From Acidobacteriota bacterium (GTDB lineage: Bacteria; Acidobacteriota; Terriglobia; UBA7540): a DNA stretch of 10,842 bases. Made by a program: the position numbers and the translations under genes. Below, piece by piece: positions 1 through 5,401 of the stretch. How positions within the stretch are numbered: the first letter of the stretch is position 1; each line of letters opens with the position of its first letter. The notes below the pieces were generated by a model that saw only the letters and a list, made by a program, of their open reading frames with translations, ran no database searches and had not been told where the DNA came from. The stretch covers positions 1 through 10,842 of the forward strand of contig JAKASH010000047.1 of the NCBI GenBank assembly GCA_021828225.1, written 5' to 3'.

Positions 1-2
1 TG

Positions 3-668
3 CGGAAACATGCTCGCCCAACCGTCAACTACCTTTCCAAAGAAGAGTTGGCTGTGATCCTGGCGCATCCAGACCTCCGAACGCCAAAGGGGCGAAGAGA
101 TGCAGTTTTGTTGAGCGTCCTCTACGACACGGGAGCGCGCGTCCAGGAGTTGGTCGATCTTTCCGTCGGAGACGTGCGTTTGGATCCACCTGCACAGCTG
201 CGCCTTCTGGGAAAGGGGCGCAAAATGCGCGCTGTGCCTTTGATGGGAAACACGGTTCAGCTTCTACGCAGTCACATGCAGGAAAACCAACAGGATCGTC
301 CCGAACAGTTCGACAAGCCTCTTTTCCACAACACGCGCCACGAGCGATTGACGCGTTCGGGAATCCGCTACATCCTTCACAAATACGTCCTCCTGGCACG
401 AAACAAGTGTCCGAGTTTAAACCGAACCGTAAGTCCGCACACGGTGAGGCACACGAAGGGTATGCACCTATTGCAGAGCGGAGTCTCGCTCGACATGATC
501 CGTGACTTCCTCGGGCATGCTGATGCTAAAACGACTCAGATCTACGCGAGGGCAAATCTGGAGATGAAACGAAAGGCACTTGAAAAAATCAGTGAGCCTT
601 CGTCAGTCCAGAAGATCCCCTGCTGGCAGCAGAACAAGGACCTTCTTGACTGGCTCCATTCCTTGTAA
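3..668 (+). CDS. Tyrosine recombinase/integrase, C-terminal part (5' end outside window)
   Basis: This is the catalytic domain of a phage-integrase-family site-specific recombinase. The frame is open from the left edge, so the N-terminal SAM-like core-binding domain lies outside. The TTG at 48 is only an internal codon, because family-like sequence (PTVNYLSKEEL) precedes it. All catalytic positions are visible: Arg in TGARVQEL (codon at 138), Lys in LGKGRK, HTVR for the HxxR box, LGH, and the nucleophile Tyr in TQIYAR (codon 543-545). The family resemblance is to the short third recombinase of Tn554/RIT-type sets. It aligns well with the minus-strand recombinase at 733-1692 (TGARVQELVDL versus SGARIQEALDL; both have VSPHxxRH). 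The two genes end tail to tail with 64 bp between them. The domain appears intact; activity cannot be judged without the missing N terminus. Confidence 0.9.
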   Translation, partial: RKHARPTVNYLSKEELAVILAHPDLRTPKGRRDAVLLSVLYDTGARVQELVDLSVGDVRLDPPAQLRLLGKGRKMRAVPLMGNTVQLLRSHMQENQQDRPEQFDKPLFHNTRHERLTRSGIRYILHKYVLLARNKCPSLNRTVSPHTVRHTKGMHLLQSGVSLDMIRDFLGHADAKTTQIYARANLEMKRKALEKISEPSSVQKIPCWQQNKDLLDWLHSL

Positions 669-681
669 CTCCTGCGAAGGA

Positions 682-693
682 CATGCGCGCATG
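682..693. repeat. 12-bp perfect palindrome between convergent recombinase genes
   Basis: CATGCGCGCATG is self-complementary. It lies in the 64-bp gap between the stop codons of the two convergent recombinase genes. It is followed at once by GCAAGACTGAC, which overlaps a possible short direct repeat of sequence near 3214. It could be a bidirectional terminator stem, a recombinase binding site or chance. No T-tract follows it. Confidence 0.4.
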
Positions 694-732
694 GCAAGAC
701 TGACCCGACCTCCGCCAACCAAATCGAAGACA

Positions 733-1692
733 TTATGCTGAGTCCGGCCACGTGCGGGCATTGATAACCAGCGACTTAGGACACCAGCTGCACATATCTA
801 CTTTCGGCAGATAGTAGATATTGGTTGTGTCGAGGCTGGCATGTCCAAGCCAGTCACGAATCACCGTGACGTCGACGCCTGCTGCTACTAATGAAATCGC
901 AGTCGCGTGGCGAAATTTGTGAGGAGAGACTCGCTTGCCGGCCAGGGAGGGAACCTTCTGGGCCGCGGCTGCCACGTATTGCTTCAACTTGAAGCGAACG
1001 CCAGACGCTCCCAGGGGGGCCCCATAGCGGTTCACGAAGATGCGTTCATCGTCTCGTCGAGGCTTTCGTTTCAAAAAGGCCTTTAGCAGTTCGATCGTCT
1101 CCGGCCAGAGCGGACAGATTCGTTCTTTTCGCCTTTTACCGAGCAGCCGCACGTGGAACGGCGACTCCAAACGAAGGGCTTGGGGCGTGAGGTCCAATGC
1201 CTCCTGGATGCGAGCGCCGCTGTTGAAAAGCAACGCCAACAGGACGTGATCGCGTTGGCCTTCGAGCTTCGAGCGATTCGGTTGGGCGAGAATGGCAGTG
1301 ATCTCGTCCTCGTCCAGGTCATGAACCTCCGGTCTGGGTGCTTGTTTGGTAGGAATGCGCAGCACGGCGGCGCACTGCGCTGCCGCCAGAGGTTCGCGAT
1401 CAGCTACGAAGCTGAAAAAGCTGTGTAGCGCACTTAATCGGCAGTTCCGGGTTCCAATCGAAGACTTGCGGGCTTGTTCAAGGTGCTGCAGGAACGCGAG
1501 AACTTCGACTTCCGTGAGGTCGCTTAGACCCAGCTTTGCAACCGGCTTGGTCTTCTGTGCAGCCACGAACCGGAGAAACAGCCGCCAACTGTCTCGGTAC
1601 GACACCACAGTGTGATGGGAGACATTGCGTTGCTGTTCCAGCCACTCGTGAAAGAAGGTGTGCAGGAGCTGAGGAAACGGAGTGGGCTTCAT
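733..1692 (-). CDS. Tyrosine recombinase, third gene of the trio (RitC-like)
   Basis: A 319-residue integrase-family recombinase. The N-terminal SAM-like DNA-binding domain spans about residues 5-100 (VSHHTVVSYRDSW, TRNCRLSALHSFF). The catalytic domain follows, with Arg161 (SGARIQE), Lys186 (LGKRRK), His258 and Arg261 (PHKFRH), His284 (LGHASLDTT) and nucleophile Tyr293. The start is set at ATG 1692-1690 rather than the in-frame codon at 1713, because this ATG overlaps the TGA of the preceding recombinase gene as ATGA, a usual sign of translational coupling. The C-terminal tail after Tyr293 (LPKVDMCSWCPKSLV and on to the stop) does not look like the usual basic helix (EMKRKALE in the plus-strand relative at 3-668), so the last 25 residues may come from element-end sequence. 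Probably folded; activity uncertain. Confidence 0.85.
   Translation of the reverse strand: MKPTPFPQLLHTFFHEWLEQQRNVSHHTVVSYRDSWRLFLRFVAAQKTKPVAKLGLSDLTEVEVLAFLQHLEQARKSSIGTRNCRLSALHSFFSFVADREPLAAAQCAAVLRIPTKQAPRPEVHDLDEDEITAILAQPNRSKLEGQRDHVLLALLFNSGARIQEALDLTPQALRLESPFHVRLLGKRRKERICPLWPETIELLKAFLKRKPRRDDERIFVNRYGAPLGASGVRFKLKQYVAAAAQKVPSLAGKRVSPHKFRHATAISLVAAGVDVTVIRDWLGHASLDTTNIYYLPKVDMCSWCPKSLVINARTWPDSA
740..754. repeat. GAGTC...CACGTG motif, left copy
   Basis: On the plus strand, GAGTC (740-744) is followed four bases later by the palindrome CACGTG (749-754). A similar direct-orientation copy, with one base between the two parts, lies at 3195-3206 on the other side of the recombinase trio. 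These may be remnants of element ends or attachment sites. The match is short and gapped, so chance cannot be excluded. Confidence 0.3.
794..821. repeat. 9-bp inverted repeat over the catalytic-Tyr codon
   Basis: On the plus strand, ATATCTACT (794-802) and AGTAGATAT (813-821) are perfect inverted arms separated by 10 bases. The right arm contains the codon for nucleophile Tyr293 (814-816) of the minus-strand recombinase. The layout resembles a tyrosine-recombinase core site, which has two inverted arms around a 6-8 bp spacer, although this spacer is longer. It may equally be a coding coincidence. Confidence 0.5.
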
Positions 1693-2627
1693 GTGTTTGG
1701 TCCTTCTGCCCAAGCTCGGAGGACTTGGGCTCCACGTATACGGAATCGCTCACTGGCTTGCTGGAGCAGTTCTTGGATGATGGTGAGATAGGCGAGGGTG
1801 GAGTTGATGTCCTTGTGGCCGAGATAGGTGGCAAGGTAAGGGAGACGCGATTGGGGGTTGATCCCTTCGCGGTACCAGGCGAGCAGGCGGTTCAGGACGA
1901 AGGCGTGCCGTAGGTCGTGAATGCGCGCTCCCGTGCGTCCTGACGCTGGTTTCAACCCTGCGCGCCGCAGGATGCGGACCAGCAGTTGCCGGGTCGTCGA
2001 GTACGAGTAACGGCCGGATCGACGCGAATGCCAGAACAGTGCGGTATCCGGGCTGGTCGGCGCCCCCGCCTGTTGGCGCGCTTTCAGGTATGACTGAAGT
2101 GCAGCAACAACGCTCCTGGAGAGTGGCAGGCGCCGCGACTTAAAGAATTTGGTGCTCCGGATATCGATGCCATCGCACACATCGAGATCGCCCACATTCA
2201 AACGCACGATTTCGCCGATGCGGAGACCGGAGCAGTAGGCCAGTACCAGCATCCTGTAGGCGGTATGTGGTCGCAATGGGGATGGTGGAGATGGAAGGCT
2301 GAGTGCTGTCGCCAATAAGCATTGGATCTCTCGTTCGTTGAAGATATACGGACGGCGGTGCCGTTGGTGCGCCTCCTGTTTGATCCGTTTCTCCCAGGGG
2401 ATCTTCTGGGTGGTTGGATCTTTGCGAGACAGCGCCCTGGAAAGCGATCTGGCCGTCAGGTGACACTCCAGGATCTGCTGCGGGCCGGATCGTGTGCTGG
2501 CCCATTCTCGAATCACGACCCTCAAGGGCTGACCAGAGAGGTCGGGGCGTCCCAGGAGGAATCGATCCAACCTTAGGATGGGTAGTCCGTCTTGCTTTGG
2601 TGAATCCGAATGACCTCTTGGTGCCAA
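1689..2627 (-). pseudogene. Tyrosine recombinase, second gene of the trio (RitB-like), 5'-truncated
   Basis: The catalytic domain is complete. In the numbering of the open frame, the key residues are Arg136 (SGLRIGE), Lys160 (TKFFKSRR), His237 and Arg240 (HDLRH), His271 (YLGHKDINS) and Tyr280. The frame is open up to a TTG at 2627, but recognisable recombinase sequence begins only near 2575-2580 (LRLDRFLLGRPDL). The stretch before it is read out of frame from the upstream recombinase gene. The first helix or helices of the SAM-like domain, and the true start codon with its ribosome binding site, therefore appear to be missing. No good start or Shine-Dalgarno sequence serves the remnant. Its TGA overlaps the ATG of the next recombinase (ATGA at 1692-1689). 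Possibly expressed by read-in from upstream, but more likely dead. Confidence 0.75.
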
Positions 2628-3169
2628 TCAATATCTTGCAGGCGAAGAGCCGTGATCTCTCCCGCCCGCATGCCGTACCTGGAAAGCAGCATCAGGATCG
2701 CATAATCGCGGATCCCTTTCCGGGTGCGGTCCCGTTCCGTCACGGCCAGGACCTTCGCCACATCTTCAGCCCGAAGGGCGGGCAAGTCGCTCATCCACCT
2801 TGCATATTCTCCACAGATTTTCTCTCGCAACACATCCGCAGGTGTGACGGCAACCGATAGGGGTGGCCACTGCCCATGAACCAAGCGCAAGAGCATGTGG
2901 ACGCTACTGGTCTGCACTGGCCGCCATCCTCTGTAGTCGGGTGAGTGACCATGGCGTCTGCGGTATCCGCGCTCTGCTCGTTGTAGATAGTGCTCGACGT
3001 GTGCTGGGGTAGCAGCATCAACCTCAGTGTGCTGCTTCGCGAGGAAGTCCAGAAAATGGCGGGCAACTACAACGCACCTTTGAGAAGTCCTTGCGGCGTA
3101 ACATTCCTCCGCCAAGTGGTCTCTTAGTTTTGAAAGCCACTTCTCGTAGCTGGTACATGGATCTGACAT
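2573..3169 (-). pseudogene. Tyrosine recombinase, first gene of the trio (RitA-like), 3'-truncated
   Basis: A 198-residue frame starting at ATG 3169, with a strong GGAGG Shine-Dalgarno five bases upstream. An N-terminal SAM-like segment (about residues 7-65, AARTSQRCVVVARHFLDFL) is followed by the start of the catalytic domain at about residue 132. Arg168 (YGMRAGEI) and the beta-hairpin Lys193 (HQSKT) are present. The frame then ends at DYPS and stop, so the HxxR box, the second His and the Tyr nucleophile are absent and the product cannot catalyse strand exchange. The sequence switches at HQSKT into the N-terminal region of the next recombinase in another frame, consistent with one deletion joining the two genes. 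The direct passage from ARWMSDL to PALRAEDV is also shorter than I would expect for this subtype, so a second, in-frame internal deletion is possible but less certain. Confidence 0.75.
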
Positions 3170-3174
3170 GTGTG

Positions 3175-3179
3175 CCTCC
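3175..3179 (-). promoter_or_regulatory. Shine-Dalgarno of the first trio recombinase
   Basis: GGAGG on the minus strand, five bases before ATG 3169, fixes this start. A small GGGTT/AACCC hairpin (3181-3193) lies directly upstream. I see no convincing -35/-10 pair in the leader (3170-3292). Confidence 0.65.
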
Positions 3180-3194
3180 AGGGTTGAGAACCCA

Positions 3195-3206
3195 GAGTCG
3201 CACGTG
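3195..3206. repeat. GAGTC-CACGTG motif, right copy
   Basis: GAGTC (3195-3199), one base, then CACGTG (3201-3206). This is the counterpart of the motif at 740-754. TTATGGCGAG at 3212-3221 also resembles TTATGCTGAG at 733-742, so the pair of motifs appears on both sides, though in different order. It sits in the leader of the first recombinase, where an element end would be expected. Confidence 0.3.
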
Positions 3207-3244
3207 TCCCGTTATGGCGAGATGACAGTGCCATGAACATTCTG

Positions 3245-3304
3245 TTAATTGCGCCGGAAGGATCTCCTTCTCATTATTGGTTGCTCACCTTTAATCTGGA
3301 TCAT
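3245..3304 (-). pseudogene. IS66 tnpB-like gene, 5' remnant
   Basis: An ATG at 3304-3302 overlaps the TGA of the preceding IS66 accessory gene (ATGA), the usual tnpA-tnpB coupling in IS66 operons. Its first codons read MIQI, which matches how I remember many IS66 TnpB proteins beginning. The frame then departs into unrelated, basic sequence and stops after 19 codons. The rest of tnpB and the large transposase tnpC are not seen anywhere in the window. This marks the probable insertion or deletion joint with the recombinase trio at about 3292. The identification rests on context and four residues. Confidence 0.45.
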
Positions 3305-3696
3305 GACCTCCTGCTCCAGAAACTCCTGGCCAGCGCCACCCAGTCGACCGCTTGAGGGCTCGTGACCTGAATCTTCATCTTCAGCCCCTGCGCGTTTTCC
3401 AGCTCGATGGTGCAGGGTGAAAGGGCGGGCGGCACCAGTTCGACAAACGTCGCTCAGGCCTGCTGGGGACGCGCCGGGCCCCGGGCTCCCTCAACGCGCT
3501 TCTTTAGCGCCGTATAGTTCAGCCGCAGTAATTGAGCGGCTTGGTTCACGCCCTGTTCCCGGGCCATGGCTACGGCCAGGGTCCACAGCGTTTCGGGGAT
3601 GGGCGAAACACGCGGGCGAGTCTCGCGCCACCGCTCGAACTGCTGGTGCGCTTGCTCCAGCGTCGTCGGAACGGCGGGGATGTTCTGGGTAGTCAT
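3301..3696 (-). pseudogene. IS66-family accessory protein gene with in-frame stop
   Basis: From ATG 3696, with a strong GGAGGAG four bases upstream, the frame encodes about 80 residues (TTLEQAHQQFERW, SPIPETLW, AAQLLRLNYTALKKRVE) and stops at TGA 3456-3454. The same frame continues past that single stop for 50 codons (FVELVPPALSP, CTIELENAQGLKMKI, DWVALARSFW) to the TGA at 3303-3301. The continuation matches the usual C-terminal half of the small helix-turn-helix proteins encoded upstream of tnpB in IS66 elements. The full length would be about 131 residues, normal for this group. One nonsense change thus separates it from an intact gene. The in-frame codon at 3747 is not the start, because no Shine-Dalgarno precedes it. 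I could not identify an IS66 terminal repeat upstream. Confidence 0.7.
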
Positions 3697-3700
3697 CAGT

Positions 3701-3707
3701 CTCCTCC
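3701..3707 (-). promoter_or_regulatory. Shine-Dalgarno of the IS66 accessory gene
   Basis: GGAGGAG on the minus strand, four bases before ATG 3696-3694. It decides this start over the longer reading from 3747. Confidence 0.6.
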
Positions 3708-3822
3708 GGGCCCTGATTGGGCCACAGACTGACGATACCCACTTCACTCAGCTCAAGTCACACACGCTTCCCGAAAGCTCACAGTATATCAAGGGGCGAT
3801 CATCGCGGCGGTTGCAAGAGGG

Positions 3823-3842
3823 GCTTCCGCACTTGCGGAAGC
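3823..3842 (-). terminator. Hairpin downstream of the minus-strand TPR gene
   Basis: GCTTCCGCA (3823-3831) and TGCGGAAGC (3834-3842) form a 9-bp perfect stem, 36 bases past the stop of the TPR gene at 3879-5267. No T-run follows on the minus strand, so it is a factor-dependent or weak terminator at best, or an end feature of the neighbouring IS66 remnant. The rest of 3697-3878 shows nothing else I can support. Confidence 0.4.
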
Positions 3843-3878
3843 GATGTTGGAGGACACATCTGTATGCGCGCGGGCACT

Positions 3879-5267
3879 TCAGCGCGGGGCGGGTGGACGT
3901 GAAGCCTCCAAGTGCTTCTGCTGATTCTGGAGCTGCGCGGCCTGTAATTTTTGAGTTTCGGCGAATTCACGTTGCGCGTCGGCGCGGTTGCCGAGCCGCA
4001 GATAGGCTTGTCCCAGTTGGTAGTGGTAATCTGCTTTATTGGGTGCGAGCGCCACAGCTTTCAGGTAATAGGTGACCGCCGCCTTGTACTTTCCTTGCGT
4101 GAAGTAGGCCTTCCCCATGCCGGCGAGCGATGCTGGCAGCTTGGAGTTTCTGGCGAGAGCCTCCCGAAACATCAGGATCGCGTGCGCGGGGTTGTTCAAG
4201 TCAAGATCGACAACACCGAGCTTCTGGTAACTCCACGGAGGTTTTGGGTCAATTGCGATTTCCGCATCGAACTCTCGGACAGCTTGTTGCAGGTTTCCAA
4301 GTCGGACATCGGTGACGCCCAGGTAGTAATGCGCCTCGGGCAGCTTGGGATCGCCTGCCACGGCCTTTTCCAGTTCGCGGCGCGCCGGTTGGTTCCAGAA
4401 GAGCCCCTCGTAGGCTCTTCCGAGTAGAAAATGGAAATGAGGACTGTTTCCTCCCACTTCCACCAGGCGTGAGAAGATTTTGTTGCATTCCTGTGTGCGC
4501 TTTAGCTTTCCGTAAGAAATCCCTATCACGAACAAATAATCTAGATTCTTATTTTCCTGGTTCCAGAGTGGCTTAAGTGCTTCCACGGTTTGTGCGTACT
4601 GGTTCAGCATGAAATGGCACAGCCCCTCTAAATACGCGGCCTGCAAGTTTTGAGGATCCGTCCGCAGCACCGCTGTGAATTCAGGCAGCGCCTTCCGGAA
4701 ATCCATCTTCTGATAGTAAGCCAGCCCAAGGTCCAGATTGATGCCCGCAAGTCCTGGAGCGAGATTCCTCGCAGTCTGGAAATAACGGATTGCTTCTTCG
4801 GACCGGTGTGTTCGCAGGCAAACCACGCCGAGATCGCAATACGCCGGTACCAAATTGGGCTGAACCTTCAAAACCTTCCGGAAGCCGGCTTCCGCCTGTT
4901 CATATCGGCCCTCACGCAAGGCTTGTTCTGCCTGTTTGAAAATAACGCTTGGCGCCATGGAGTTTTCTGCGGATCGGGAAGCCCTGCTGCTAGACACGGG
5001 ACTGGCACCTTGGCTTCCGGCTCGGAAAGCAGCAGCCGCATTCCCTTTTTGCCAGGAATCAATGACCTTCGCTTCGTGGCCCATTAGTTCGGCCAAATCC
5101 TCCTCCCCTGCATATGAATAGCCCTTGAAGTTCTTGATGCCGTCGTTATTTGTGACAGGTGCAAGGCTATGCATAGTTTTGGCGGGGCTATGGGTCGTTT
5201 CGCAAAGCGAGGGCAACAGTGGAGGAACAGCGCAAGCAATCGTGAGGGCCAGGACGAAGATTTTCAT
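3879..5267 (-). CDS. Exported tetratricopeptide repeat protein (462 aa)
   Basis: The N-terminal hydrophobic stretch (MKIFVLALTIACAVPPLLPS) reads as a Sec signal peptide, with no lipobox before the Cys at 22. Residues 25-105 are low-complexity and probably disordered (SSSRASRSAE). From about 107 to 440 there are roughly nine to ten TPR units, with typical A/G/Y/P positions: GRYEQAEAGFRKVLKVQP, AYYQKMDFRKALPEF, AHYYLGVTDVRLGNLQQAV, YHYQLGQAYLRLGNRADA. A Gln/Lys-rich tail ends the protein. TPR solenoids mount protein-protein contacts, so a scaffold role in the periplasm or at the outer membrane is inferred; the partner is unknown. The start at ATG 5267 is preceded by AAGGTG two bases upstream and a consensus -10 box 19 bases upstream. 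It diverges from another TPR gene at 5398, with which it probably shares regulation. Confidence 0.88.
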   Translation of the reverse strand: MKIFVLALTIACAVPPLLPSLCETTHSPAKTMHSLAPVTNNDGIKNFKGYSYAGEEDLAELMGHEAKVIDSWQKGNAAAAFRAGSQGASPVSSSRASRSAENSMAPSVIFKQAEQALREGRYEQAEAGFRKVLKVQPNLVPAYCDLGVVCLRTHRSEEAIRYFQTARNLAPGLAGINLDLGLAYYQKMDFRKALPEFTAVLRTDPQNLQAAYLEGLCHFMLNQYAQTVEALKPLWNQENKNLDYLFVIGISYGKLKRTQECNKIFSRLVEVGGNSPHFHFLLGRAYEGLFWNQPARRELEKAVAGDPKLPEAHYYLGVTDVRLGNLQQAVREFDAEIAIDPKPPWSYQKLGVVDLDLNNPAHAILMFREALARNSKLPASLAGMGKAYFTQGKYKAAVTYYLKAVALAPNKADYHYQLGQAYLRLGNRADAQREFAETQKLQAAQLQNQQKHLEASRPPAPR

Positions 5268-5285
5268 AACACCTTGTTCGAACCA

Positions 5286-5314
5286 ATTATATTACTTCCC
5301 GGCAGCGCAAAGCA
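5286..5314 (-). promoter_or_regulatory. Promoter of the minus-strand TPR gene
   Basis: A perfect TATAAT lies at 5291-5286 on the minus strand. Seventeen bases upstream is a poor -35 (TGCTTT, 5314-5309). The transcript would have a leader of only about 12 bases before ATG 5267. The perfect -10 and its placement in the divergent intergenic region support it; the weak -35 suggests an activator or low basal use. Confidence 0.5.
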
Positions 5315-5321
5315 CAGGCAT

Positions 5322-5351
5322 TTGATAGGACGTTCTGGCTTGTGGCATAAT
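5322..5351 (+). promoter_or_regulatory. Sigma70-like promoter of the plus-strand TPR-CRTAC1 pair
   Basis: TTGATA (5322-5327), an 18-base spacer and CATAAT (5346-5351) each match the consensus at five of six positions. The leader to ATG 5398 would be about 40 bases and includes a tiny frame at 5381-5401. It is back to back with the minus-strand promoter at 5286-5314. Confidence 0.55.
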
Positions 5352-5380
5352 CCAGCGTGGAATTCTGAAAAGGCGTCGGG

Positions 5381-5401
5381 ATGAGCGGGCTTTGCAAATG
5401 A
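5381..5401 (+). other. Possible 6-codon leader frame overlapping the TPR start
   Basis: ATG at 5381 opens MSGLCK and stops at TGA 5399-5401, which overlaps the TPR gene's ATG (5398-5400) as ATGA. An AAGG lies about eight bases before the small ATG, while the TPR ATG itself has no clear Shine-Dalgarno. This arrangement would permit translational re-initiation. It is short enough to be chance. Confidence 0.3.

Larger units (their letters stand above)
669..3292 (-). mobile_element. Degraded recombinase-in-trio-like element (boundaries approximate)
   Basis: Three adjacent minus-strand tyrosine recombinase genes of three different subtypes follow one another (3169 to 733). This is the layout of RIT elements and of the Tn554 recombinase set. 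Genes two and three overlap by four bases (ATGA), which suggests translational coupling. The first two genes are both truncated at a shared junction near 2575-2590, so the set can no longer make all three proteins. The right boundary is placed near 3292, where recognisable IS66 tnpB start codons give way to unrelated sequence. The left boundary is unknown but lies after the last recombinase gene, before the plus-strand recombinase stop at 668. No confident long terminal inverted repeats were seen by eye. Confidence 0.6.

Noticed and set aside
1689..1713. Upstream start (1713) for the third trio recombinase.
   Set aside because: It would overlap the preceding gene by 25 bases without a ribosome site; ATG 1692 makes the standard ATGA overlap.
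2140..2860. Open frames in other registers across the second trio recombinase and the junction (2140-2631 minus, 2414-2860 plus).
   Set aside because: No family-like motifs. The recombinase frames carry the conserved catalytic blocks, so these are shadows.
3566..4075. Plus-strand open frame covering the IS66 remnant's upstream region and the end of the TPR gene.
   Set aside because: It runs antisense to TPR coding sequence and contains no recognisable motif.
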